Source of the DNA: Colivivens sp964452915
GTDB lineage: Bacteria > Bacteroidota > Bacteroidia > Bacteroidales > Bacteroidaceae
Assembly: GCA_964452915.1 (NCBI GenBank)
Contig: CAYVNW010000054.1
Location: forward strand, 1 to 14,073
Reading direction: 5' to 3'
Length of the DNA stretch: 14,073 bases
The notes below the pieces were generated by a model, which made no database searches, was not told the origin of the DNA, and saw nothing but the letters and a program-made list of their open reading frames with translations. The position numbers were made by a program, and so were the translations under genes. This document shows, piece after piece, positions 1 through 8,374 of this stretch (the first letter of the stretch is position 1; each line of letters opens with the position of its first letter).

Positions 1-2
1 AC

Positions 3-188
3 AAAGAAGAATTGACAACAGATATGCACGCCGAGTTCATCGGCAAAGAGATACCCAAGTTCGACCTCTACGTCATGGGCGTTTACGGCGCAGTTGCCCG
101 TGGGGTATCGCTTGAAGATGCGTTGAAGAAATACGGGCTGACACGTGAACAATACGAGGCGAACGTAGAGCGCGTATTATCGACGTAA
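3..188 (+). CDS. C-terminal end of an unrecognised protein (5' partial)
   Basis: An open frame enters from the left edge and ends at TAA 186-188, giving the last 61 residues. The segment is charged and mostly helical in character; it contains MHAEFIGKEI, then a hydrophobic patch (YVMGVYGAVARG), then a short helical tail (EDALKKYGLTREQYEANVERV). That tail has the look of a small helix-turn-helix or regulatory end, but I do not recognise the family and assign no function. The stop codon lies inside the 3' end of the convergent minus-strand gene, a 12-base tail-to-tail overlap, which is typical of compact phage or mobile-element gene packing. The frame is open and protein-like throughout, so I think it is real. 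The start lies outside the window. Confidence 0.5.
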   Translation, partial: KEELTTDMHAEFIGKEIPKFDLYVMGVYGAVARGVSLEDALKKYGLTREQYEANVERVLST

Positions 189-863
189 ATACCGTTCAAA
201 CACTCTGCGTTGTTGGGTATCGGTCAAATCAAGCACACCGTCCCAATCACCACCAAGCAAGGCTTTCTTTCCATAAGGGAGTCTTGCTATTTTGTTCATG
301 GGGAACGGGGCTGATGAGGTGGCGAAATGCTCATCTATCAACGCCATTATGCGCTTCTCCTGCTTTGTTGTGAGCGCAGAGAATCGGATGCCCCCGATAG
401 CAGCGTCCTTGTCTTTGGCGCAGAAGCCATACCGCGCCCAAGTGTAGCCGCCAACATCAATATTAGCGAACACCTCAATGCACTGAACACCTGCGACTTT
501 ATACTGCTCGTAAAGGGAGCGAAATACCTGTTTGCTAATACCTTGCCCCTGCAATTCTTTTGAGAGCGTGAACAAATAATGGTCTGCCACTTTTCGACCC
601 TCTCCGTCCACGTAAAACATGCGTTCAAGGGTAACGCCTTGCCCTCTCCAAACCAAAGTCATCCCGTTGCGGTTTTCAGCCACATTGAGTGACAAGTCGG
701 GAACGCCGTGCTTGGCAAATACGCCCTGAATGTTATCGTTGAGTTTCACAACATCAAGGCGGTTGAACGGATTGTCAGTCATTTTCGACACCAAGCCGTC
801 TGTAAAGCGAATGCCCTTGTCTCTCATGTCCGCAATATATGCATCGTCATAGCGCGAAGCCAT
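177..863 (-). CDS. GNAT-like fold protein, probably 5'-truncated
   Basis: The 228-residue reading starts at ATG 861-863 and ends at TAA 177-179. Residues about 60-150 carry a GNAT-like pattern: a beta strand ending in HYLFTL, then QGQG at 105-108 in the position of the acetyl-CoA-binding Q/R-x-x-G-x-G/A loop, a following helix, and NIDVGGYTWARYGF, which resembles the GNAT motif B end. In the GNAT family this fold transfers acyl groups from acyl-CoA; the substrate here is unknown. The frame stays open upstream of ATG to a TAG at 909-911, and the added residues RDNEGKEWFSTA look like genuine protein up to about 897. The true protein was therefore probably longer and has been cut at about 900. 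Domains of this kind occur inside large phage or conjugative-element proteins, so it may be a fragment of one. No promoter is visible. Function is inferred from fold motifs only. Confidence 0.6.
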   Translation of the reverse strand: MASRYDDAYIADMRDKGIRFTDGLVSKMTDNPFNRLDVVKLNDNIQGVFAKHGVPDLSLNVAENRNGMTLVWRGQGVTLERMFYVDGEGRKVADHYLFTLSKELQGQGISKQVFRSLYEQYKVAGVQCIEVFANIDVGGYTWARYGFCAKDKDAAIGGIRFSALTTKQEKRIMALIDEHFATSSAPFPMNKIARLPYGKKALLGGDWDGVLDLTDTQQRRVFERYLRR

Positions 864-900
864 TGCCGTGCTGAACCACTCCTTGCCCTCGTTGTCACGA

Positions 901-984
901 ATGAAATACTACACACTCCGGAGCATTACAGGCTATGACTTCGAGAACAATATTCCGCTAAGTGAAGAACTGCCAATAGATTGA
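901..984 (+). pseudogene. C-terminal remnant of a TolC-family outer-membrane efflux protein
   Basis: The frame beginning MKYYTLRSITGYDFENN ends at TGA 982-984, 18 bases before the adaptor gene. A YYT-hR-hT-YDFE-type stretch close to the C-terminus is what I expect at the end of Bacteroidetes TolC-like proteins, where the last coiled-coil helix is followed by the YDFE-containing tail. Position supports it: in these exporters the outer-membrane channel gene often directly precedes the HlyD-type adaptor. Upstream of 901 the same frame runs to a TAG at 850-852, but those residues are the antisense of the GNAT-like gene. The first 400 or so residues of a TolC protein are absent, so this is a broken end rather than a gene. 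Whether anything is translated from ATG 901 is unknown. Confidence 0.55.
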
Positions 985-1002
985 ATAAACAAACAGAACC
1001 CT

Positions 1003-2256
1003 ATGGATATAATATTGAAAAAGAAACCCTGGTACATCAGATACCGCACACATCTCATCGCAGGCGGCATAGCGCTTGTTCTCTTGGTTTACGTGTCTGT
1101 CCTCGCCTTCGGACCACGGTCAGAGAAAGTCTACGCAGAGGAATGCACAATTTCAAAAGCAGAGAAAGGACACTTCCTGGAGTACATCGACGTGGGAGGA
1201 ACGGTGCAGCCAATCAAGACAATCAAGGTCAATTCGCAGGAAAGCGGATTTGTTGACCGCATAGTGGCGGACGAGGGCAGCATGGTCGAGGTCGGCGACA
1301 CCATCCTCATATTGTCCAACCCCGAACTTCTGCGCTCCATCGACGACGAGCAGACAGCCTGGGAAAAAAGCCAGCGCAACTACAAGGAGCAGGAAATCGA
1401 GATGGAGCAGAAGAGTATATCACTGCGCCAGGAGGCACTCGACGCAGCGCATCAGATGGCAAGCCTTGAGAAGTCCCTGAATCAAAGCAGAGAGGAATAC
1501 AGCATGGGCATAAAGAGCAAGGCAGAATTGGAGGTTGCTGAGGAAGATTATAAATACCAATATCAAAAAGCCCAATTGCAAATGCAGGGACTCAAGCACG
1601 ACTCCACCGCCGCCATCCTGAAACGTGAGATGCTACAGTCCGACCGCGAGACAGCCAACCGGAACTATCGCAGGACCAAGGACAGGCTCGGCAATTTAGT
1701 GGTCAGAGCCACTACTTCAGGACAGCTCAGCAATCTCAATGTCACAATAGGCGACCAAGTGGCAGCAGGCTCAAGCGTCGCCGAAATTAAAATTATGAAA
1801 CAGTACAAGATACACGCATTGATCAATGAATACTACATAGACCGCATAACCACGGGATTGAACGCAAGCATACAAGCAGGAGGAAAGGAATTTCCACTCA
1901 GAATAAGCAAGATCGTGCCTGAGGTAAAAGAGCATAGCTTTGATTGCGACCTCGTGGTTACCGGCAACAAGCCCGGCAACATGCGACTTGGCAAATCCTA
2001 CCGTGTGAAGATTGAGCTCGAAAAACCCGAGATGACAATCGTCATACCACGCGGTGATTTTTACCAGGCGACTTCGGGCGAATGGATATACCGCCTCTCG
2101 CCTGACGGCAAGACCGCATACAAGACACGCATTGAGATCGGCCGACAGAATCCGCTGCAATACGAGGTGTTGTCGGGACTGAAACCGGGCGACCGCGTCA
2201 TCACCAACGGATACAGCAAGCTCGGAGATTCCAGCAAGATTACAATAACACATTAA
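1003..2256 (+). CDS. HlyD/MacA-type periplasmic adaptor subunit of an ABC exporter
   Basis: This 417-residue membrane fusion protein links an inner-membrane ABC permease to an outer-membrane channel. An N-terminal membrane anchor lies at about 15-37 (HLIAGGIALVLLVYVSVLAF). The first half of the lipoyl-like domain is at about 62-110 (GGTVQPIKTIKV, GDTILILSNPEL). A long Glu/Gln/Lys-rich coiled-coil hairpin at about 110-227 would reach toward the channel. The second lipoyl half follows at about 228-262 (LVVRATTSGQLSNL, GDQVAAGSSV), and beta-barrel and membrane-proximal domains run to the end (LKPGDRVITNG). Length is normal for the family. The start at 1003 puts a short basic segment (LKKKPWYIRYR) before the anchor; the ribosome-binding region is A-rich, without a clear Shine-Dalgarno, as is usual in Bacteroidetes. 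The permease gene follows after 16 bases, so one transcript is likely. Substrate unknown. Confidence 0.9.
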   Translation: MDIILKKKPWYIRYRTHLIAGGIALVLLVYVSVLAFGPRSEKVYAEECTISKAEKGHFLEYIDVGGTVQPIKTIKVNSQESGFVDRIVADEGSMVEVGDTILILSNPELLRSIDDEQTAWEKSQRNYKEQEIEMEQKSISLRQEALDAAHQMASLEKSLNQSREEYSMGIKSKAELEVAEEDYKYQYQKAQLQMQGLKHDSTAAILKREMLQSDRETANRNYRRTKDRLGNLVVRATTSGQLSNLNVTIGDQVAAGSSVAEIKIMKQYKIHALINEYYIDRITTGLNASIQAGGKEFPLRISKIVPEVKEHSFDCDLVVTGNKPGNMRLGKSYRVKIELEKPEMTIVIPRGDFYQATSGEWIYRLSPDGKTAYKTRIEIGRQNPLQYEVLSGLKPGDRVITNGYSKLGDSSKITITH

Positions 2257-2272
2257 CACACATTCCACAAAC

Positions 2273-4696
2273 ATGTTCACACATAACATAAAGATTGCGA
2301 TACGCAATCTGATGAAATACAAGACGCAGAACATCATAAGTGTATTATCGATCGCCATAGGCATCGTATCACTGACATTCACCAACGTTCTCACGTCAAG
2401 ATTCAAGATGCCGTCGATATGCTCCGAACCCTATTACGACCGCGTTTACTCCATAGAGTTCGACTCATTGGATCAACAGACGGCACCCCGGGCATGGTAC
2501 GACCCGTCTATTTGGAACGCACTGGAGTCAAACGGAGGGCTGCGGTGCACCGACGGTAACCTCTACGCTCCCAACAACAGTTTCACAGGGAGCGACCTCA
2601 AATTCACCATCGGCGACAGCATCGTACGCAGATACCAGATGTCATACTCCAATATGAGTCCGTCGTCTCTGAACTACGCCGGTATTCACTCAATTATTAC
2701 GGGGAAGAAGATCAAAGTCATGAAACGCGGCGAGGCGGTCATCAATTACAAGAACGCGAAAAAGATATTCGGGAATCACAATCCCGTAGGTGCGACAGTC
2801 ACACTGACAAACTACACCATCCAGAAAAGGGAGACATACACCATAGTGGACGTATACGACGACAACTTTTCAGTCTCTGAGCGAGGCATAGGGTCAAATG
2901 ACGCACTGTACTATTCATCGACAAACCCTGGCGAAGAACTGCCTGCGAACTACTCGATATACAGCCTCGATGTTATTCTGAAAGAAGGCTGTATACCAGA
3001 GCAATTGAAGAAGGAAGTTGACGCACGCCTGCGTTCGCTTGGACTAGAATCGCATGTCACGAAGTTGTCGGACATAATGAGCCGTTCAATAGAAAGCATG
3101 AGGAACATACGCCTCATCATCAACACCATCGGAGCTCTGATCCTCCTCATTTCCATTATCGGATTCTTGCGCATGCAAATTCAACTAACCTGGATGCGCA
3201 AGCGCGAAATAGCCATCCGCATAATGAACGGGGCAAAACGGATACAGCTGTTCGTCACACTGATGACAGAAGTTTCGCTCACCATCATCGCCTCCGTCAT
3301 CGTAGCACTGCTTATGGACGCATGGTTATACGACTTCCTGCTGACAAACTTTGAAGGACGCTACGATTTTGTATTGCGTACCGATGCCATGTACACATAC
3401 AGCCTGCAAATAGGACTACTCCTCGTAGTCGTATGCGGCATAATAGTATGGCTATTATTACGGCGGATATACAGTAAGGGATGGGGCGGCTTAAGCGCGG
3501 CAATGAAAAACAGCCGCACACACTACTTCCGCAACATAATGCTCGGAGTGCAAGTGACCATAAGCATAATATTCGTATGCTCCACGCTGACACTCTGCTT
3601 CTGGTCAAGCAAGATAGCTGACATGTACCATATCCCCGATGATGAAAGCGACTTCAAAACCAGCGTTTATGTAGATCGGCGCATAGGGACCGACATCACG
3701 GCCTTGTACGATTCGCTGACAGCCCTGCCCGACTTGAAGCGGTGCATCCCCTATGGTATTACATATTCGACAATAGCCGACCTCACAGGCAGAAAAGACA
3801 TAGAGGTGAGCTTCAATTCCAACACGGTGAGCGAATATCCGCAGCACTTCGAAATCGTCATGACAGCAGACACTGCATTTATCAATTTCTGGGATCTCGA
3901 TGTAAAATGGTTCGGCCGTGACACCGACCGCAGCCAGTGTGTGCTGATACAAGAGGACGCATACAAGCAACTGCGCGACCACGGATTCCCTTGTGACTAT
4001 TTCTTGCTCCCCGATACGGCTCAAGTTGAGGCAAAGCCTATACAAGTGGCTGGGACATTCAAGCGGATGCCATATATAAAGGATGACTCATTCCACAACA
4101 TGGTTTCGCACATGATAGTAATCAGACCAGCGTACGACATCAACATATCGGAGTTCATCTTGTTACCTAAGCCGGGGAAATACAAGGCACTTATGAGCGA
4201 GACGCAATCACTTGTCAGCCGCCTCGACCCCGAGACCGTCGACCAGACTGTATGGAACTTGCGGAGCAACAAGGCATCTGATTTCCTGATAATCGAAGCG
4301 ATACGCACAGGAGCCTTGGTACTTGCCTTAGTAAGTCTCATAATTTGTGCAAGCGGCATACTAAGCACCATCACACTCGACACACGCACCCGCCGGAAGG
4401 AAATGGCCATACGCAAGATCAACGGTGCAAAAGCGCGTGATATCGGCAAGATATTCGGACGCACCTACGCCGCTATCATCATCGTTGCAGCCGTCGTATG
4501 CATACCAGTGTCGTACATATTCTTCAACATAATTAACGACGATAACGACCTCACCGAAAAAATAAGTGCAGGCACGGCACTATCACTCATTGGTGCGGGC
4601 ATCTGCCTCGTCATATTGATAATATTCATCATCATCAGCTGGCAAATCCGCCAGATAATGAAAGTGCAACCATCAGAAATAATAGTAAAGGAATAA
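2273..4696 (+). CDS. FtsX/MacB-type ABC transporter permease, first copy
   Basis: This 807-residue inner-membrane permease matches the length of Bacteroidetes double-FtsX permeases. One membrane helix lies at about 22-42, followed by a large periplasmic domain (about 45-270). The first FtsX core at about 275-400 has three helices and a cytoplasmic coupling segment, RKREIAIRIMNGAK, at about 309. A fifth helix at about 420-445 and a second periplasmic domain follow. The second FtsX core at about 676-800 contains the parallel coupling segment RRKEMAIRKINGAK at about 706. The C-terminus QPSEIIVKE is typical of the family. In MacB/LolCE-type systems the periplasmic domains work mechanically with the adaptor, driven by the ATPase, rather than moving substrate through a membrane channel. 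It sits 16 bases after the adaptor gene and 22 before the ATPase gene. Substrate cannot be told from sequence: drug, peptide, lipid or toxin export are all possible. Confidence 0.88.
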   Translation: MFTHNIKIAIRNLMKYKTQNIISVLSIAIGIVSLTFTNVLTSRFKMPSICSEPYYDRVYSIEFDSLDQQTAPRAWYDPSIWNALESNGGLRCTDGNLYAPNNSFTGSDLKFTIGDSIVRRYQMSYSNMSPSSLNYAGIHSIITGKKIKVMKRGEAVINYKNAKKIFGNHNPVGATVTLTNYTIQKRETYTIVDVYDDNFSVSERGIGSNDALYYSSTNPGEELPANYSIYSLDVILKEGCIPEQLKKEVDARLRSLGLESHVTKLSDIMSRSIESMRNIRLIINTIGALILLISIIGFLRMQIQLTWMRKREIAIRIMNGAKRIQLFVTLMTEVSLTIIASVIVALLMDAWLYDFLLTNFEGRYDFVLRTDAMYTYSLQIGLLLVVVCGIIVWLLLRRIYSKGWGGLSAAMKNSRTHYFRNIMLGVQVTISIIFVCSTLTLCFWSSKIADMYHIPDDESDFKTSVYVDRRIGTDITALYDSLTALPDLKRCIPYGITYSTIADLTGRKDIEVSFNSNTVSEYPQHFEIVMTADTAFINFWDLDVKWFGRDTDRSQCVLIQEDAYKQLRDHGFPCDYFLLPDTAQVEAKPIQVAGTFKRMPYIKDDSFHNMVSHMIVIRPAYDINISEFILLPKPGKYKALMSETQSLVSRLDPETVDQTVWNLRSNKASDFLIIEAIRTGALVLALVSLIICASGILSTITLDTRTRRKEMAIRKINGAKARDIGKIFGRTYAAIIIVAAVVCIPVSYIFFNIINDDNDLTEKISAGTALSLIGAGICLVILIIFIIISWQIRQIMKVQPSEIIVKE

Positions 4697-4718
4697 ACAC
4701 ACATTAAGACTTACAACT

Positions 4719-5393
4719 ATGATCAAATTAAGCAACATTACCAAAGTGTTCAAGACCGAAGAGATCGAAACATGGGCTCTTCGCAGTGTAAACCTCGAAG
4801 TAAAGGAAGGAGAATTCGTAGCCGTCATGGGACCTTCGGGCTGCGGCAAGTCAACCCTTCTGAACATCATCGGGCTTCTCGACAACCCTACCGGCGGCAC
4901 ATACGAGCTGAACGGCAAAGAAGTGAGCCAACTGAAGGAGAACGACCGGACCGACATCCGCAAGGGAGTCATAGGATTCGTGTTTCAAAGTTTCAATCTG
5001 ATCGACGAGCTCAATGTCATCGAGAACATCGAACTGCCACTGCTCTACATGGGCATTCCGGCAAAAGAGCGCCGCAAGAAGGTTAAGGCAGTCATGGAGC
5101 GTATGGCAATATCACACCGCAGCAAGCATTTCCCGAACCAGCTGTCCGGAGGCCAGCAACAACGTGTGGCAATAGCCCGCGCCGTGATTGCCAACCCCAA
5201 AATCATTCTTGCCGACGAACCTACGGGAAACCTCGACTCCAAGAACGGAAAGGAAGTGATGGACTTGCTTTCCGAACTGCACAAGGAAGGAACCACGATA
5301 GTCATGGTTACACACTCCCGGCACGATGCTAACTATGCAGACAGAATCGTGAACTTGTTCGACGGAGAGATTGTATCACAGGTAGAGATGTAG
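4719..5393 (+). CDS. ABC transporter ATP-binding protein (MacB/LolD-like)
   Basis: This 224-residue cytoplasmic nucleotide-binding subunit powers the exporter. All motifs are intact: Walker A GPSGCGKST at 38-46, Q-loop Gln at about 90 (VFQSFNL), signature LSGGQQQR at 142-149, Walker B IILADEPTGNLD from 162 with catalytic Glu167, and switch His199 (MVTHS). The DEPTGNLDS wording and length place it with the LolD/MacB-N/FtsE-like group, whose permeases carry FtsX domains, which agrees with both neighbours. It lies between two permease genes (gaps of 22 and 31 bases) and is the only ATPase in the operon, so an ATPase homodimer probably serves both permeases. No regulatory domain is present. Confidence 0.95.
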   Translation: MIKLSNITKVFKTEEIETWALRSVNLEVKEGEFVAVMGPSGCGKSTLLNIIGLLDNPTGGTYELNGKEVSQLKENDRTDIRKGVIGFVFQSFNLIDELNVIENIELPLLYMGIPAKERRKKVKAVMERMAISHRSKHFPNQLSGGQQQRVAIARAVIANPKIILADEPTGNLDSKNGKEVMDLLSELHKEGTTIVMVTHSRHDANYADRIVNLFDGEIVSQVEM

Positions 5394-5424
5394 AAACGGG
5401 AAGTCAATCCAAATATCAACGATC

Positions 5425-7890
5425 ATGAAACTCGATAACACAATAAAGCAGGCATGGCGGGGCGTGAACAGGATGCGCACATACAGCGTCATCAACCTGC
5501 TGGGGCTGACACTCAGTATGATTGTCATAACCATAATCATACACTACACCCACCAGAAACTCACCGTCGACGACTATATACCCGAAATCGATCGGTCGTA
5601 CCTGATGTGCAATTACGCCCAAGACCAAGGATATTACTCCACGACTGATGCGTACAACATGAACCATGACCCTGATTTCGACGACACGCCTCACGACAAA
5701 GCCGTGGAATGCTTCACCAGGTTCATACCGCTCTCCGACCCACAGTTGTCGGTGGACGTAGATAATGCGTCGTACTTAGCTACAATGTTCGCCATAGACA
5801 GCATGTTCCTCGAAATGCTGCCGCGCCCAGTCCTCCAAGGAACATCGAAGCTGAACAAGCCAACCGACGCCATCATAACCGGTGATTTCGCATCGAAAGC
5901 GTTCAAGGGTAAGAATCCGATAGGACAGCAGCTCATATTAAATGACTTTACCTTGAATATCGTAGGAGTATTAGACCGACCTCGCACCAAAAGTTTGTTC
6001 AACTACGACGTATTGGTCTGCGACACACTTACCAGTTGGATGTATATCGGCGACATGGTATGCCGGCTGAAAAAGGGTGAAGACTATCATAAGTTCAACG
6101 AACGTCACGTGGCGTTCAAGGACTATGTCGGCAACAACTTCCATTTCCAGCTTATGCCTCTGAAAGACGCATACTTCAGCAGCAAGTTGTCTATTGCCCC
6201 GGCTCAGACCTTTATATCACACGGCAACAAACAAAGTATCATTATAATGCTGTCAGGAGCCGCGCTGCTGTTCCTCATCGTGCTGTTCAACTACACACAC
6301 ATGTTCAGCATCATGATGCGCCGGCGCCAAGGGAATTTCGGCATCAGAAAAATATTCGGAGCGGGCAACAAGGATGTGTTCGCACAAATATTCACAGAGA
6401 ACTTCATGATTACCGCCATCGCTGTTTGCGCTGCATGGATTGTGGTCGGACTTGCAACCCCCATACTGCAAAGATACTACAACATCACCCTGCTGCCGTC
6501 GCCCCTGTTCGACGTGTGCATGACGATATGCATAGCATTGGTATTTCCAACAATCGTAAGCGTTGTCATGATGCAGAAATATCACTCTGTCCGGACCGTC
6601 AAGTCCATGCAACTCAATTACGATGACAACTTCCACAGGACTACACACTACATACCACTGTGCGTACAATATTTTGCCACGTTCATTCTGCTGACAGCGA
6701 GCCTGTACGCAATTTCACAACTGCACTACCTTCTTACTGCCGACATGGGCTACCAAACTCATGATATAATATCGGCGAACATAACTCCCCATATTGCAAC
6801 ATGGCATCGCGAATACAGGTCAGAGGCCGATTTCGACAAAGCAAAGAAGCAAGAAGAGGCAATGGAAGGGCAAGCGGAAAACATTCTGCAACGCATGAGA
6901 CAATCTCCATTATTCATTAAGAGCTGCTTCTTTGAATCTAACGGGAAAGCCTCGTTGACGGAAGGAAAGAAAGATACTGAATATGGAGACATCGGAATCA
7001 AAGTTGAAGGTTCGAAAGGGGATTACGTCAGCGCGGAGTGGCTGGACATACCTGTTGAATTCTTCGATATCTACGGGCTCAAGGTAGTGGAAGGCAGAAT
7101 GCTCGACATAGAGAAGGGAGAGACGATGGAATCCTATAAGATGATGATAACGGGAAACACAAAGCGTGCTCTTGGAATAAAGGATATTCACAGCGTGCGT
7201 ATTATTCCAAAAGAAGCACTTTGGTTCAGATCGAGAATGAGCACAAATCAATCCTACGAAATAGTGGGCGTGGTGAAAGATTTCGAGACACATCATCTGG
7301 CATCTGCCGAAACACCCAAAATCATTACCGTCGACAAGTCACAATGGTCACCGTCATCGACCCTGATCGCACGCGTGCAAAAGGGCAAACACAAGGAGGC
7401 TGTTGACTTTCTTAAAAAAACACAGAGTGAGGTTTATGGAACCGCTGAGACGGACTACAGGTGGATAGAGGACGAATTCGCAGAGATCTATGAAGACGAC
7501 TCACGCACCACCCTCATCTTCAACACCCTCGCCATAGTGGCCATAGCCGTATCCATCCTCGGACTCTTCGGAGTCTGCATGTACGACATCCAGCACCGGC
7601 GGAAGGAGATTGCCATCCGCAAGGTGAACGGAGCCAAGTTCAAGGACATATTCCGGCTGATGTCCAGACAATACGCCCTAACACTCTTGATTGCCATAAT
7701 CATAGCCACGCCTATAACGATGTACGTGCTGAACCTGTATATTGCGGACTATGCGCACCACGCGGCACTCACCCCGTGGTATTTCATCTGCAGTGCGCTC
7801 ATAATGGCAGTACTGACATTCGTCACCATATTCTGGCAAATCAAGAAGGCAAGCAGTGGCAACCCAGCCGAAGTAATCAAAAGCGAATAA
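5425..7890 (+). CDS. FtsX/MacB-type ABC transporter permease, second copy
   Basis: This 821-residue permease has the same architecture as the first copy but clearly different sequence. Helix 1 is at about 19-41; a periplasmic domain follows. The first FtsX core, from about 271, has a coupling segment RRRQGNFGIRKIFGAGN at about 299. A middle helix (VQYFATFILLTASLYAI) and a second large periplasmic domain come next. The second FtsX core at about 696-815 has HRRKEIAIRKVNGAK at about 724, and the protein ends in NPAEVIKSE. The canonical RKEIAIRK(V/I)NGAK sequence is stronger in the second core than in the first, as in the other permease. The gene starts 31 bases after the ATPase gene and is the last in the operon. 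It may pair with the first permease or form a separate complex with the shared ATPase. Its last codons lie inside a repeat unit that supplies the TAA stop. Confidence 0.88.
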   Translation: MKLDNTIKQAWRGVNRMRTYSVINLLGLTLSMIVITIIIHYTHQKLTVDDYIPEIDRSYLMCNYAQDQGYYSTTDAYNMNHDPDFDDTPHDKAVECFTRFIPLSDPQLSVDVDNASYLATMFAIDSMFLEMLPRPVLQGTSKLNKPTDAIITGDFASKAFKGKNPIGQQLILNDFTLNIVGVLDRPRTKSLFNYDVLVCDTLTSWMYIGDMVCRLKKGEDYHKFNERHVAFKDYVGNNFHFQLMPLKDAYFSSKLSIAPAQTFISHGNKQSIIIMLSGAALLFLIVLFNYTHMFSIMMRRRQGNFGIRKIFGAGNKDVFAQIFTENFMITAIAVCAAWIVVGLATPILQRYYNITLLPSPLFDVCMTICIALVFPTIVSVVMMQKYHSVRTVKSMQLNYDDNFHRTTHYIPLCVQYFATFILLTASLYAISQLHYLLTADMGYQTHDIISANITPHIATWHREYRSEADFDKAKKQEEAMEGQAENILQRMRQSPLFIKSCFFESNGKASLTEGKKDTEYGDIGIKVEGSKGDYVSAEWLDIPVEFFDIYGLKVVEGRMLDIEKGETMESYKMMITGNTKRALGIKDIHSVRIIPKEALWFRSRMSTNQSYEIVGVVKDFETHHLASAETPKIITVDKSQWSPSSTLIARVQKGKHKEAVDFLKKTQSEVYGTAETDYRWIEDEFAEIYEDDSRTTLIFNTLAIVAIAVSILGLFGVCMYDIQHRRKEIAIRKVNGAKFKDIFRLMSRQYALTLLIAIIIATPITMYVLNLYIADYAHHAALTPWYFICSALIMAVLTFVTIFWQIKKASSGNPAEVIKSE

Positions 7891-7995
7891 TCGTGCAAGC
7901 CGAACGCAGAGCCAAGCCCCAGCTTGAGCTATGCTGAGGCGCCGCTGATTATCTGCGAAGCGAATAATCGTGCAAGCCGAATACAGAGCCAAACC
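7881..7995. repeat. 77-bp intergenic repeat unit plus truncated second copy
   Basis: The 38 bases at 7881-7918 recur at 7958-7995 with three mismatches; the first 23 are identical. The period is 77 bases. The first copy overlaps the end of the second permease gene and provides its TAA stop. The spacer contains GAGCTATGCTGAGGCG, and GATTAT/ATAATC forms a small inverted repeat (7947-7952 with 7964-7969). The appearance is that of a dispersed non-coding Bacteroidales repeat rather than a gene. Function is unknown. Confidence 0.7.
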
Positions 7996-7998
7996 ACA

Positions 7999-8127
7999 CC
8001 GTCATCCCGAGGCCGCGCCGAGTGGTTCCTCATAGCACGGTTATAGCGCACGGAGGATTCGCTCACTACGTTCGGTATGACGGAGAGGGACGGCCGTCGG
8101 CCGTGATGGGCGGAAACGGGATGACGG
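7999..8127. repeat. Inverted-repeat cluster built on CCGTCATCCCG
   Basis: CCGTCATCCCGA at 7999-8010 is matched in inverse by TCGGTATGACGG at 8072-8083 (one mismatch) and, over 11 bases exactly, by CGGGATGACGG at 8117-8127. Between them lies GGATTCGCTCACTACG, and the GC-rich near-palindrome at 8090-8104 sits between the two right-hand arms. Either arm could close a large stem-loop. This looks like a small non-coding palindromic repeat element of the kind seen between bacterial genes; it has no coding capacity and no known role. Confidence 0.6.
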
Positions 8128-8232
8128 GGAAGCGGCCCCCATCGCACTGACATCGTAGATATCGCACCAAGCGAATCACGAATGATTAATTTATTTGTAA
8201 TAAGTTAAATATTATTTTTAAGGATATCCTTT

Positions 8233-8266
8233 ACGTGGCGATGGCTTGTGAAAGTCGTCGCCACGT
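8233..8266. terminator. 11-bp stem-loop, possible terminator
   Basis: ACGTGGCGATG at 8233-8243 pairs with CGTCGCCACGT at 8256-8266 (one G-T pair), with a 12-base loop. A perfect palindrome AAGGATATCCTT lies immediately before it. Only a weak T stretch follows on the plus strand, so a factor-independent terminator is uncertain. It lies downstream of the minus-strand pseudogene as well as of the efflux operon and could serve either. Confidence 0.4.
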
Positions 8267-8374
8267 TTGCTTCACCCATATCTTTTATCAGTCATGTGTC
8301 TCATACATTAAGATGTGTGTCGAGATACCCCCTCAAAAGTGACTTTATGTATAGTTCTGCACAGAATAGGGTTG

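Larger units (their letters stand above)
7891..8374. other. Gene-free interval between efflux operon and AAA pseudogene
   Basis: No convincing gene on either strand. It holds the second half of the 77-bp repeat, a cluster of GTCATCCCG-type inverted repeats, a short near-perfect palindrome at 8090-8104 (ACGGCCG/CGGCCGT), an AT-rich stretch at 8180-8220, the palindrome AAGGATATCCTT at 8220-8231, and an 11-bp hairpin at 8233-8266. No strong T-run terminator for the operon is visible. Confidence 0.6.

Noticed and set aside
1771..2406. A 211-codon minus-strand open frame under the adaptor and permease genes
   Set aside because: It is antisense to two well-supported genes, its translation has no recognisable motifs, and the plus-strand genes explain the codon pattern.
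7881..8127. CRISPR-like array in the repeat-rich gap
   Set aside because: Only two copies of the 38-base repeat with a 39-base spacer and a different palindrome family next to it; no regular array and no cas genes.
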